A stretch of DNA of 64,000 nucleotides, taken from positions 868,001 to 932,000 of the forward strand of contig CAMRHE010000205.1 of the NCBI GenBank assembly GCA_947044405.1, written 5' to 3'. This DNA is from Leptodactylus fallax (taxonomy: Eukaryota > Chordata > Amphibia > Anura > Leptodactylidae). The notes under the pieces were generated by a model. The model had not been told where the DNA came from. It worked only from the letters and a program-made list of their open reading frames with translations, and made no database searches. The position numbers were made by a program, and so were the translations under genes. Each line of letters opens with the position of its first letter. Within the stretch, counting starts at the first letter, position 1. Below are positions 43,901 through 53,816 of the stretch, in pieces.

Positions 43901-46158
43901 CCCGATCTTAGGTCCAGCACTGTGAACCAACAGTTTCCATTCAGAGCTTCCAGAGCTTCTTCAATTCTCGGCAGTGTATACTGATCAGGTAAGGTTCTCC
44001 GGTTCAGAGTTCTGTAATCCACACATAGGCGAATTGCTCCAGATTTTTTTCTTACCACCACAATAGGTGAGGCATAGGGGCTCTTACTGTCCACAATGAT
44101 CCCCTGACCTTTCATTTGCTGTAGAGTCTGTCTTAACTCATCAACATCCTTTGGAGCAACTCTCCGTGGTCGCTCCCGGAAGGGAGTAGAATCGGTCAAT
44201 CGGAAAGTGTGTTGAGCACTTTTAGCACAACCTACATCCATATCATCCATGGAGAACACTTCCGATAATTCAGACAACTTCTGTGTCAGTCGCTGATTCC
44301 AGGCCTCTGGTAAATGTGGATCACTCAAGTCAAGATTGAGATTAGGGATTGCATCTCGGATTTGAATCCTGCACACTTCAGCGTATGGATTTACTCCAAG
44401 CACAGGGTAGCAGTGGGCCACATTCTGGTATGGTCCAATTACAATCGGATGCGGTGAACAGTTCCTCACTGTCACACAGGTAGATAACTCCACTTTATTT
44501 CTCCAGTCCTTTCTCTCTGGGATCACCATCCAGCCATTCTGGTTAATCATTTCTTCAGGGGTTTCCATAAGGACATAACTCCCCCCTTCAAGCAAATCGG
44601 GAGCAATGCTGGAGGCTACTCTCAGAACTCTCTCCCCGCCGGCAGGAACTTCCACGGTTCTCTCACCGATATGATATACCATTCCATGTCGATAGCCAGT
44701 AGACAGGGCATCACAGAGTTCTCTAAGATCAGAAGATATATTCACCGGCTGAGCTGCAGGGTTCCAATCTCTTCCAAGAAACTTCTGAAAAGCATAATGC
44801 ACTGCGGGACAATTAGTGCCAAGTATCACAGGAGCTGCACAAGAATCCCCTGTATCAGGACAGACAAGAGCCGTAATCTTCATGGGAGCGACACTCTGAT
44901 CTTCTAATTCAGGGACAGCTATAACTACTTGTAGGCTGCCATCTACAGGATATGATCCTGAATTAAGCCCCCACAATTTCATTTGTCCTGTAGACTGAAG
45001 AGGTATATCCCTCAGATACTTTTGGTAGAACGAGCGATAAATCAGGGTCACTTGAGATCCTGTATCAAACAGGGCAGGAGCGGCATGACCATTGACAGTG
45101 ACTTTGACAACGGACCTGGAGCCCGCAATAGCGCCTCTGGTATTTACTCGGCCCGCCTTCCTTTGGTGTCTTTGATTCTGAATAGAGAAGACAGCACTGT
45201 GTCCCAATCCCTCACTGTCCTCCGTACACTGTCTGGCAGTATGGCCCGTCTGACCACATTTATAACAGGTTCTAGCATCCTTCCTCCGTTGAGTGGCAGT
45301 GGGTGGAGTGGCGGACTGTCTAAGTTCTGACTGCTCCGCTGGTTTGTCCTTGTTTGAATTAGGAACAACATCTTCTTTAGAGATGCTTTTCGCTTTCTTA
45401 GGGGTACTAAAACTAATGTCAGCTTCTTGTTTCTTCACTAACTTCATTAAGTCAGGAAATGGAAGGACTCTATCAGATAGTAAGACCTTGAGTACTTGAG
45501 CAAGAGGATGATGAGGTTGTAACCCTCTCACCAACTGACTGGTTCTCATAGCGTCTACCTCTGAAGTAGATATAGCTGCGTGGTACACCAGACGTGAAAG
45601 AAGTAGCTGTAAACGGTTAATAAAAGTAGAGACATTTTCCCCTTCTTTTTGACGAACCATTCGGTAATCAGCAACCATCTGGGCAAGGTCATAGTATGGC
45701 TCAAAGTGATCAGACAGTACTTGTATATAGTCCAATGCACTCACTCCTTCATGAGAGTCTCTGTACAAGCGGATCAATTCTGCAGCAGGAGACCGTAAAC
45801 TTTCACTGATACGCTGCCGCTTGCCTTCTTCAGAGCAAGACCATTCCTTCAGGCATTGGAGAGTATGTTCTTTCCATATCTCAAAGTTTTCCTCCCCTTG
45901 TGGTACTGGGACATTACCAGAGAATACTTTTAGTTTCTTGTAGTGAGTGGCCTGCAGGCCCTGAGCTAACATTTCAGTCAGCCTGGCTAAAGTGCTAATA
46001 GCACTGTCACTAGAGGAACTGCTAGCGACGGCCATACTGGGGGGGTAACTGGCTGAGCGGGGTTCTTCCTTTACCTGAACCAGGGGAGGAACAGGCGGTC
46101 GGTAATCCCATGTAGTAGCTAGTGGGAGGTTCCCCTCTGAGCTATATCGCTTCTCCAT
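40939..46158 (-). CDS. Gag-Pol polyprotein of Ty3/gypsy retrotransposon
   Basis: 1739 residues in one open frame; the ATG at 46158 (MEKRYSSEG) is preferred over an in-frame GTG 18 bp upstream. Order: PNMA-like capsid (about 75-245), CCHC zinc knuckle (C298, C301, H306, C311), aspartic protease DTG (365-367), reverse transcriptase with YLDD (811-814), RNase H (D974, E1015, D1041, D1084), integrase zinc motif (H1244, H1249, C1279, C1282) and integrase core D1310, D1369, E1405 (35 residues between the last two). A GPY-like segment and a proline-rich tail follow. All catalytic residues are present. Gag and Pol are fused without a frameshift site. No stops were seen, so the element may be competent. 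There is no envelope gene. Confidence 0.95.
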   Translation of the reverse strand: MEKRYSSEGNLPLATTWDYRPPVPPLVQVKEEPRSASYPPSMAVASSSSSDSAISTLARLTEMLAQGLQATHYKKLKVFSGNVPVPQGEENFEIWKEHTLQCLKEWSCSEEGKRQRISESLRSPAAELIRLYRDSHEGVSALDYIQVLSDHFEPYYDLAQMVADYRMVRQKEGENVSTFINRLQLLLSRLVYHAAISTSEVDAMRTSQLVRGLQPHHPLAQVLKVLLSDRVLPFPDLMKLVKKQEADISFSTPKKAKSISKEDVVPNSNKDKPAEQSELRQSATPPTATQRRKDARTCYKCGQTGHTARQCTEDSEGLGHSAVFSIQNQRHQRKAGRVNTRGAIAGSRSVVKVTVNGHAAPALFDTGSQVTLIYRSFYQKYLRDIPLQSTGQMKLWGLNSGSYPVDGSLQVVIAVPELEDQSVAPMKITALVCPDTGDSCAAPVILGTNCPAVHYAFQKFLGRDWNPAAQPVNISSDLRELCDALSTGYRHGMVYHIGERTVEVPAGGERVLRVASSIAPDLLEGGSYVLMETPEEMINQNGWMVIPERKDWRNKVELSTCVTVRNCSPHPIVIGPYQNVAHCYPVLGVNPYAEVCRIQIRDAIPNLNLDLSDPHLPEAWNQRLTQKLSELSEVFSMDDMDVGCAKSAQHTFRLTDSTPFRERPRRVAPKDVDELRQTLQQMKGQGIIVDSKSPYASPIVVVRKKSGAIRLCVDYRTLNRRTLPDQYTLPRIEEALEALNGNCWFTVLDLRSGYYQVPMAPEDQEKTAFICPLGFFQFTRMPQGTKGAPATFQRLMERVLGDLVPRECLVYLDDIIVFGKTLEEHEERLMRVLHRLKEEGLKLSADKCKFCRSSVTYVGHIVSAEGVATDPGKIEAVVNWPRPQNITELQSFLGFCGFYRRFVEGYSKIARALLDLLKSDAGDPGKKKGSSKSLFGDRWTADCEEAFKLLKKKLTEAPVLAYADAQKPYVLHVDASFEGLGGVLHQEYPAGLRPIAFISRSLSPSEKNYPVHKLEFLALKWAIVDKLHDYLYGATFEVRTDNNPLTYVLSTAKLDATGHRWLAALSNYQFTLKYKSGPKNIGADALSRRPGLPSPEVVDEWEEVPSPGVGALCAMAAVVEDRVAFSETRLIDSIGGGPEAVPDMFAYPAALGSFESCSISSKRMIWSQKTDPLIGPLYQAVSSQDREMLKTSLPSECSQLLRDWEKFEIDNGLLYRVVLYHDHPGRRQLVIPSCFQKMIFRSLHDYHGHLGPEKTYGLIQDRFYWPKMRDTVTRLCSCCRRCLQRKTVPVRAAFMGHLKSSGPMDLVCIDFLCIDNDSRGFGNVLVVTDHFTRYAQAFPTKDQKAVTVARVLWEKYFIHYGLPHRLHSDQGRDFESNLIKELLQLLNIRKSRTTPYHPEGDALPERFNRTLLDMLGTLRIEDKRSWSRKVEAMVHAYNSTRHESTGYSPYFLMFGREPRLPIDILLGVSTDGISHRDHYRYLARLKETLKSAYQLAEENAAKVNEGNKRRFDLRVRYRELNPGDHVLLRNLGASAKHKLADRWRSELFTVVDRLPGIPVYKIKGRDGRIRTWHRNHLLPVPQIDGMDISNDGSACDSPQSLADIPPDLPETPESDWTVAPEVPRSPVSSPSGRPMNPQTPEFVPRSVSTDEQGSSSPTPPAPSPPMADNPSLGPGHASLPQREVRRGERIRHPPPMLTYDSLGDPRFTTQPHLYHAWVGAVSTLVNMLPIFAPAGMYTY

Positions 46159-46180
46159 ATCAATGACTATTCCCACTTCT

Positions 46181-46200
46181 AAATCTCAGCAGTGCCTCCA
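46181..46200 (-). promoter_or_regulatory. Candidate primer binding site
   Basis: Two bases inside the 5' LTR the minus strand reads TGGAGGCACTGCTGAGAT. The TGG start is as expected for a tRNA 3' CCA. TGGAGG would suit tRNAs ending CCTCCA (Gln, Cys), but the following bases fit poorly, so the tRNA is not assigned. Confidence 0.45.
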
Positions 46201-46202
46201 AA

Positions 46203-47214
46203 TGTAGCCCTATTTGGGGGGGGGGGGGTATGAGTATTATCCCTCCCGCAACAGACTCTGGCGCTGACCTGTGTGTATAATGGGACCTGAAGCCTTCGCT
46301 GAAGGGAAGAGTGGGAACATATATGAAATATATCAGTGCCTCCACCCAGGATAGAGCCTCTGTATTACAGGGAGGATCTCTTCCTGGGACTTACCCATGA
46401 AGTACAGTTAGTAGCCTTAACAAGGATCACTGTACTAATCTCACAGTCTGAAGAATACATACAGATACCACATAAGGTTATAACAGTAGCTTTATAAGAA
46501 TCAACAGGGTAATAATACATACATAAAATATACTCAGAACACAGCAATACTACAACAACCAGCAAGTCCTCAACCGTCTTAGGTTATATACCCGGGTATA
46601 TATATAGATATATAGCAAGAGTCCAGTGCACAATACCTCCAGGCAACAGAAGAGATGCAGGGGCCCCTGTGGATGACTGTGGATCCTCGGATTCTTCCAG
46701 GAGATGACAGACAGCCGATCAGGAGATGATGATGATGATGGTGAGATTCTTCACAGGCAGCAAACAGGGCGACGGTGACGGCAGTAGATGCAGGCCTGAC
46801 TACCCTAACACTGAGTCCTTAACCTGCCAGCTAAACTACTAGTGCCACCGGGCCTCTAACTAGCTAGTTGGCCTTCGGAAGCCTAACCTATCACTGCCCT
46901 GAACTGTATATATATATGGATCCCTAACTACGGTTACTAGCTAGGTCCTGTGAGTATATAGGGGGTAACACATACCTAACTATATACTGTGAAGTAAAGA
47001 GGAACAAGTGGCTCTTAGACTCCCCCAGACATAACATGTCTGTCTCAGCAGCTCTGCTCACATCTCTCCCCCCAGCAGCTCTGCCTCACATGTGTCTGAC
47101 TCACTGCATTTACAAAACAAAACTTGCACTAAATGCCTGGGGTCTCTGAAGCCAAACTGCAGGGGCAAAGAAGCCAGATACATTATATACTAGTAGAAAT
47201 GGCAGTTCCCTACA
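46203..47214 (-). repeat. 5' LTR of the gypsy element
   Basis: 1012 bp, the promoter-bearing LTR for the minus-strand transcript. It matches 39808-40819 with one difference found by eye, including an equal-length 13-G run. Confidence 0.95.
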
Positions 47215-47431
47215 TTTATTTTGGTTTATCTTTATTTGAGATCTAGGAAAAGGGAGGTGATTTTAATTTTTTTTATATTTTAAAAAACATTTTTTATATT
47301 TTTTTAAACTTTTTTAAGGCCCCTTAAAATAGTTAAGATAGATCTGTGGGACTTTATAAGGCTCCCAGCTGTTATGACAACTGGATGGATCTCACCACAC
47401 CAGGAGAACAATGGGAGTATTCAGCAGTAGG

Positions 47432-47543
47432 CACTATATCCACAGCCTCCCCCCTGTCCACTATATCCACAGCCTCCCCTCTGTCCACTATATCCACATT
47501 CTCCCCTCTGTCCACTATATCCACATTTTCCCCTCTGTCCACT
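47432..47543. repeat. 27-bp minisatellite, short allele (about 4 units)
   Basis: Four units beginning ACTATATCCACAG or ACTATATCCACATT and ending CTGTCC, at the same place in unit 1 as the long array in unit 2. Confidence 0.9.
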
Positions 47544-47866
47544 TTAACTGCACTTTAAAATCATTAGAAGACCTTATGAATTCTGTGCGTCTTCATCTCA
47601 TTACCTCACGTATTTGCAGTTGTGACATGTACATATCTCTTTTTACAAGCTAAACCTTTCTTGGTTTGCTTTTTTTTTTTTTTTCCCCATGCTGGACCTT
47701 TTGATGTCCAACCCCTTGCATACTAGATGTACCCAGTTTTTATGTAACTTGTTACACTTTAGATAGCGAATATATGACCTTGTCTCTTCAACAATATCTT
47801 GCACATCTATAAGGCATTGGGAAAGGAAGTTAGGAGAAATTCCTTACTCAATTTTGATCATAAATT
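47544..47866. other. Unique-looking tail of duplication unit 1
   Basis: Non-coding, repeated at 50587-50909 (CATTAGAAGACCTTATGAAT, CATGCTGGACCTTTTGATG). No gene. Confidence 0.6.
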
Positions 47867-50800
47867 ATTAAATTTTTTATGGGAGGCAAAATGGTGAAAA
47901 AATGGCTTTTTTTTTTCTGTATGAGAAAAATATTTATATGTAGCTAGACTGAGCATTTTCGGATGCGGGGATATATAGTTTGCTTATGTTTATTTTGGTT
48001 TATCTTTATTTGAGATCTAGGAAAAGGGAGGTGATTTTAATTTTTTTTATATTTTAAAAAACATTTTTTATATTTTTTTAAACTTTTTAAGGCCCCTTAA
48101 AATAGTTAAGATAGATCTGTGGGACTTTATAAGGCTCCCAGCTGTTATGACAACTGGATGGATCTCACCACACCAGGAGAACAATGGGAGTATGCAGCAG
48201 TAGGCACTATATCCACAGCCTCCCCCCTGTCCACTATATCCACAGCCTCCCCCCTGTCCACTATAGCCACAGCCTCCCCTCTGTCCACTATATCCACATT
48301 CTCCCCTCTGTCCACTATATCCACATTTTCACCTCTGTGCACTATATCCACAGCTTCCCCCCTGTCCACTATAGCCACAGCCTCCCCTCTGTCCACTATA
48401 TCCACATTCTCCCCTCTGTCCACTATATCCACAGCTTCCCCCCTGTCCACTATAGCCACAGCCTCCCCTCTGTCCACTATATCTACATTCTCCCCTCTGT
48501 CCACTATAGCCACAGCCTCCCCTCTGTCCACTATATCCACATCCTCCCCTCTGTCCACTATATCCACAGCTTCCCCTCTGTCCACTATAGCCACAGCCTC
48601 CCCTCTGTCCACTATATCCACAGCCTCCCCCCTGTCCACTATATCCACAGCCTCCCCTCTGTCCACTATATCCACAGCCTCCCCTCGGTCCACTATATCC
48701 ACAGCCTCCCCTCTGTCCACTATATCCACAGCCTCCCCCCTGTCCACTATATCCACATTCTCCCCTCTGTCCACTATATCCACAGCTTCCCCCCTGTCCA
48801 CTATATCCACATTTTCCCCTCTGTCCACTATACTCACATCCTCCCCTTTGTCCAGTATATCCACAGCCTCCCCTCGGTCCAGTATATCCACAGCCTCCCC
48901 TCTGTCCACTATATTCACATCCTCCCCTCTGTCTACTATATCCACAGCCTCCCCTCTGTCCACTATATCCACATTCTCCCCTCTGTCCACTATATCCACA
49001 GCCTCCCCCCTGTCCACTATATCCACAGCTTCCCCCCCTGTCCACTATATTCACATCCTCCCCTCTGTCCAGTATATCCACAGCCTCCCCCTCGGTCCAG
49101 TATATCCACAGCCTCCCCTCTGTCCACTATATCCACAGCCTCCCCCCTTTCCACTATATCCACAGCCTCCCCTCGGTCCAGTATATCCACAGCCTCCCCT
49201 CTGTCCACTATATTCACATCTTCCCCTCTGTCTACTATATCCACAGCCTCCCCTCTGTCCACTATATCCACATTCTCCCCTCTGTCCACTATATCCACAG
49301 CCCTCCCCCCTGTCCACTATATCCACAGCCTCCCCTCTGTCCACTATATCCACAGCCTCCCCTCGGTCCACTATATCCACAGCCTCCCCTCTGTCCACTA
49401 TATCCACAGCCTCCCCCCTGTCCACTATATCCACATTCTCCCCTCTGTCCACTATATCCACAGCTTCCCCCCTGTCCACTATATCCACATTTTCCCCTCT
49501 GTCCACTATATTCACATCCTCCCCTTTGTCCAGTATATCCACAGCCTCCCCTCGGTCCAGTATATCCACAGCCTCCCCTCTGTCCACTATATTCACATCC
49601 TCCCCTCTGTCTACTATATCCACAGCCTCCCCTCTGTCCACTATATCCACATTCTCCCCTCTGTCCACTATATCCACAGCCTCCCCCCTGTCCACTATAT
49701 CCACAGCTTCCCCCCTGTCCACTATATTCACATCCTCCCCTCTGTCCAGTATATCCACAGCCTCCCCTCGGTCCAGTATATCCACAGCCTCCCCTCTGTC
49801 CACTATATCCACAGCCTCCCCCCTGTCCACTATATCCACAGCCTCCCCCCTGTCCACTATATCCACAGCCTCCCCCCTGTCCACTATATCCACAGCTTCC
49901 CCCCTGTCCACTATATTCACATCCTCCCCTCTGTCCAGTATATCCACAGCCTCCCCTCGGTCCAGTATATCCACAGCCTCCCCTCTGTCCACTATATCCA
50001 CAGCCTCCCCCCTGTCCACTATATCCACAGCCTCCCCCCTGTCCACTATATCCACAGCCTCCCCCCTGTCCACTATATCCACATTCTCCCCTCTGTCCAC
50101 TATATCCACAGCTTCCCCCCTGTCCACTATAGCCATAGCCTCCCCTCTGTCCACTATATCCACAGCCTCCCCTCTGTCCACTATATTCACATCCTCCCCT
50201 CTGTCCACTATATCCACAGCCTTCCCTCTGTCCACTATATCCACATTCTCCCCTCTGTCCACTATATCCACAGCCTCCCCTCGGTCCACTATATCCACAG
50301 CTTCCCCTTGGTCCACTATATCCACAGCTTCCCCTCTGTCCACTATATCCACAGCCTCCCCTCTGTCCACTATATCCACAGCCTCCCCTCTGTCCACTAT
50401 ATCCACATTCTCCCCTCTGTCCACTATATCCACAGCTTCCCCCCTGTCCACTATATCCACAGCCTCCCCTCTGTCCACTATATCCACAGCCTCCCCCTCG
50501 GTCCACTATATCCACAGCCTCCCCTCTGTCCACTATATCCACATTCTCCCCTCTGTCCACTATATCCACAGCTTCCCCCCTGTCCACTTTAACTGCACTT
50601 TAAAATCATTAGAAGACCTTATGAATTCTGTGCGTCTTCATCTCATTACCTCACGTATTTGCAGTTGTGACATGTACATATCTCTTTTTACAAGCTAAAC
50701 CTTTCTTGGTTTGTTTGGTTTTTTTTTTCCCCATGCTGGACCTTTTGATGTCCAACCCCTTGCATACTAGATGTACCCAGTTTTTATGTAACTTGTTACA

Positions 50801-50909
50801 CTTTAGATAGCGAATATATGACCTTGTCTCCAACAATATCTTGCACATCTATAAGGCATTGGGAAAGGAAGTTAGGAGAAATTCCTTACTCAATTTTGAT
50901 CATAAATTA
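47867..50909. repeat. Tandem duplication unit 2 (empty site, expanded minisatellite)
   Basis: Runs from ATTAAATTTTTTATGGGAGG to GATCATAAATTA, co-linear with unit 1. It keeps the uninterrupted gypsy target (GCTTATGTTTATTTTGG) and carries an array about 22 times longer. Confidence 0.85.
48206..50586. repeat. 27-bp minisatellite, about 88 units, with higher-order structure
   Basis: Units begin ACTATATCCACAG and end CTGTCC. Variants include ACATTCTCC, ACAGCTTCC, TTCACATCC, CGGTCC and CAGTATATCC. A block of about 15 units beginning near 48655 recurs about 678 bp later (25 units plus three single-base insertions), and a 7-unit (189-bp) block near 49745 recurs near 49935. Since 27 is divisible by 3 and the units lack stops in several frames, very long ORFs appear on both strands (S-T-I-S-T-A-S-P-L repeats on plus; V-D-R-G-E-A repeats on minus). 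Frame-shifting single-base insertions occur without selection against them, so I regard these ORFs as artefacts. Confidence 0.93.
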
Positions 50910-52310
50910 CACAAATTTTATTAGGAATAAAGCAAATTGCAATGCAATATACAGTATATTGGAATGCCACAAGTTTATTGATTATCTACATTTTTATACT
51001 TCATGTATATGCATAATTAATAAATAAATATAAATTATGTGTTTTGTGTTGCTTAATTTTTGATTTTAGATTGTTTGAACTAGTATATCCATGTCTGTCT
51101 CCACTGTTAGGAGCATAAGTGATCTGCTCACTCCTTCTGACCTGTACCACCATTTTCCTGCCTTTTTCTCAGCTTTGTTTTTACAGCATTCACTCTGCAG
51201 CCAAAATGACACCTGTATGCTTTGGTACAATTCCAGGAATACCAAATTTATATAGGTTTATTTACATTTTAACCCAAAACTTTGCAAAAAAAAAAAAAAT
51301 TATTCTAAAAGTTGCCATAATCTCACGCCCATAACTTTTTTATATTTCTTTGTACTGGGATGCATAAGGTTTTTTTTTGTTTTGTTTTGCGCGGTCAGGT
51401 GTACTTTTTAGTTATACCATTTTTGGGAATGTCTATTGCTTTGATCACTTTTTATTCAAATTTTTATCAGAGATGAAACAGCAACAAAACAGTGGTTCTG
51501 CACTTTTTATTTATTTATTTTTCCCGCTATGGCATTCACCGTGCGGGCAAAATAATAAGTTTATAGACCAATCATTTTTGGACACAGGGATACCTAATGT
51601 GTATGTGTTTCACAGTAATTTTGTACTTTCATATGTATTCTATGAAAACGGGGGGGGGGGGGGTGTGATTTGAACTTTTAATTGTTTTGTTTTGTGTTTT
51701 TTTTTTTACATTTTTTTTATTGCATCTATTAGACCCTAGGGGTCTTGAACTCCAGGGGGTCTGATCACTAATGTAATGCATTGCAGTGCATTGTAAAATA
51801 CCGGCATTTGTATGACAGACTGCCTAAAGCATGGGATGGGAGACAAGCCTGGGTCATGACAATGGATCGCCGAACTCAGATCTTACTCCGGGTGCTGACG
51901 ATCCCTGGCAAAATGGTGGCGCTGGCAAAATGGCACCTCAGTCGGCTTTGACCAAGGTGTCGCGGGGGGGGGGTTAATGCCTGCAATCATGAGCATTAGC
52001 ACTGGGCCTTTGTTGTATTATACAGCAGAGATCTTGCGACTATGGCATCTGACATATTTAAATACCCGACATCCGCCATACTATTACGGCGGATGTTGGG
52101 AAGGGGTTAAGTTGTGCTGACTGTTGGTGTATGCTCAGTAATACACTGTAGCTTCAATTGTTGGACGTACTGCAGGCTCCTTAACATAGACAATATTGTG
52201 GCAGTGTACAATTACAATGACTCTCCTCTCATATAAATTATATCCATTGAGATCTATGCCAATAGATAGATAGAGGCAATCCTCTATGTGCCTGAGAGAC
52301 AGATCTATAT
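50910..52310. repeat. R1-type dispersed repeat and flanking DNA
   Basis: 51120-51770 is the longest R1-like tract in the window (AAAGTTGCCATAATCTCACG, GGACACAGGGATACCTAATG, a 13-G run at 51652-51664, GGGGTCTTGAACTCCAGG). 51830-52110 has hairpins of CpG-containing DNA (GCGGATGTTGGGAAGGGGTT). No gene. Confidence 0.5.
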
Positions 52311-52537
52311 TACCTTAACTACAGTTGAAGCCAGAAGTTTACATACACTATATAAAAAGACACACATGCATGTTTTTCTCACTGACATGAAATCAGAATA
52401 AACCTTTCCTGTTTTAAGACAATTAGGATTACCAAAATTATTTATATTTGCCAAATGCCAGAATAATGAAAGAGAGAGAGAATTTTTTAAGGCATTTTTA
52501 TGATTTACTGCAAAGTCAAACGTTTCCATACATTTCA

Positions 52538-53560
52538 TTAGTATTTGGTACCATTGCCCTTAAACTGTATGACTTGGGTCAAACATTTTGGATATCCTTC
52601 CACAAACTTCTCACAATAGTTGGTAGGAATTTGGGTCCATTCCTCCTGACAAAACAGGTGTAACTGAGCCATGTTTGTAGGCCACCTTGCTCGCACCTGC
52701 CTTTTCAGCTTTGTCCATAAATTTTCAATAGTATTGAGATCAGGGCTTTGTGATGGCCACTCCAAAACATTGACTTTGTTATCCTTAAGCCACTCTGTAA
52801 CCAGTTTGGCAGCATGCATCGGGTCATTGTCCATTCGGAAGACCCATTTGCGCCCAAGCTTTAACATCTTGGCTGATGTCTTGAGATGTTGCTTCAGTAT
52901 TGCCACATAATGTTCTTTCCTCATGATGTCATCTATTTTGTGAAGTGCACCAGTCCCTCCTGCTACAAAACAACCCCACAACATGATGCTGCCACCCCTG
53001 TGTTTCACATTTGTGATGGTGTTCTTAGGCTTGCAAGCTTCTCCCTTATTCTTCCAAACGTAACGATGGTCATTATGGCCAAGCAGTTCAATTTTAGTTT
53101 GGTCAGACCACAGGACATGTCTCCAAAAATTAAGGTCTTTGTTCCTGTGTGCATTTGCAAACATTAATCTGGCTTTTTTATGTTTCTTTTGGAGTAATGG
53201 CTTCTTCCTGGCAGAGTGGCCTTTCAGCCCATGTCGATACAGTACTTGTGTCACTGTGGATAATGACACACTCTTACCAGCTTCAGACAGCATCTTCACA
53301 AGGTCTTTTGCTTTTGTTCTTGGGTTGATATGCACGTTTCGTACCAAAGCATGTTGATCTCTGGGAGACAGAACTCATCTCCTTCCTAAGCGGTATGATG
53401 GCTGGACATTCCCATCTTGTTTGTACTTGTGTATAAGTGTTTGTGCAGATGAACGAGGCACCTTCAGGTATCTGGAAATTGCACCGAAGGATGAACCAGA
53501 CTTGTGCAAGTCCACAATTCTCTTCCTGATATCTTGGCTGATTTCTTTAGACTTTCCCAT
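52538..53560 (-). pseudogene. Sleeping Beauty-type transposase with one premature stop
   Basis: About 340 codons, ATG at 53560 (MGKSKEISQDIRKRIVDLHK), ending at 52538. The paired-like HTHs are intact (SFGAISRYLKVPRSSAQTLI). An in-frame TGA at 53375-53377 follows the LGRR linker; the frame then continues unbroken. Catalytic blocks are WSDQTKIELLG (the usual glutamate after the aspartate is Q), RMDNDPMH and SPDLNTIENLW (P-to-T before the glutamate). DD34E residues remain. One nonsense change plus substitutions in conserved motifs indicate a moderately old copy. Confidence 0.93.
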
Positions 53561-53765
53561 GATATTACACAAAGAAGCAGTTTGTTTCAGGTGCCTTAAA
53601 ATACATCCATAGGTGTGTCTCTAATTAGCTCAGATATTGCCAATAAATCAGAAGCTTCCAAAGACATGACATCATCATATGGGCTATCCCAATTTGTTTA
53701 AAGGCATAGTAATCTTAGTGTATATAAACTTTTGACTTTTCAGAAAGTAATCAAATGCCTTAAAA

Positions 53766-53768
<3 letters not shown>

Positions 53769-53812
<44 letters not shown>
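53769..53812. repeat. (TC)22 microsatellite in a transposon terminal repeat
   Basis: The left repeat of the same element has only GAAAGAGAGAGAGA at the mirror position (52468-52481), so the tract expanded after insertion. Confidence 0.9.

Positions 53813-53816
<4 letters not shown>

Larger units (their letters stand above)
39808..47214 (-). mobile_element. Ty3/gypsy LTR retrotransposon, full length, young
   Basis: 7407 bp, transcribed on the minus strand (same direction as fgf18). Two 1012-bp LTRs (46203-47214 is 5', 39808-40819 is 3') differ by one base that I could find. The ends are TG...CA (TGTAGGGAAC...GGGCTACA). The target duplication is TTTA (39804-39807 and 47215-47218), or TTTAT if the terminal T is assigned to the target. 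The empty target survives in unit 2 at about 47988-47996. One uninterrupted Gag-Pol ORF fills the interior. No env ORF is present. Confidence 0.95.
39681..47866. repeat. Tandem duplication unit 1 (contains gypsy insertion)
   Basis: It begins ATTAAATTTTTTATGGGAGG and ends GATCATAAATTA. Without the LTR element it is about 780 bp and is followed directly by unit 2 (47867-50909), which starts and ends with the same sequences. The copies differ at scattered positions (GGATGTGGGG against GGATGCGGGG; GTCTCTTCAACA against GTCTCCAACA). Confidence 0.85.

Noticed and set aside
46181..46200. Assigning the primer tRNA
   Set aside because: Only TGGAGG agrees well with Gln or Cys tRNA ends; the remaining bases do not fit any tRNA I can recall with confidence.
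48119..50698. 859-codon and other long ORFs over the minisatellite as a real repetitive protein
   Set aside because: Several frames on both strands are open at once because the unit is a multiple of three; three single-base insertions shift frames mid-array; the short allele in unit 1 has almost none of it.
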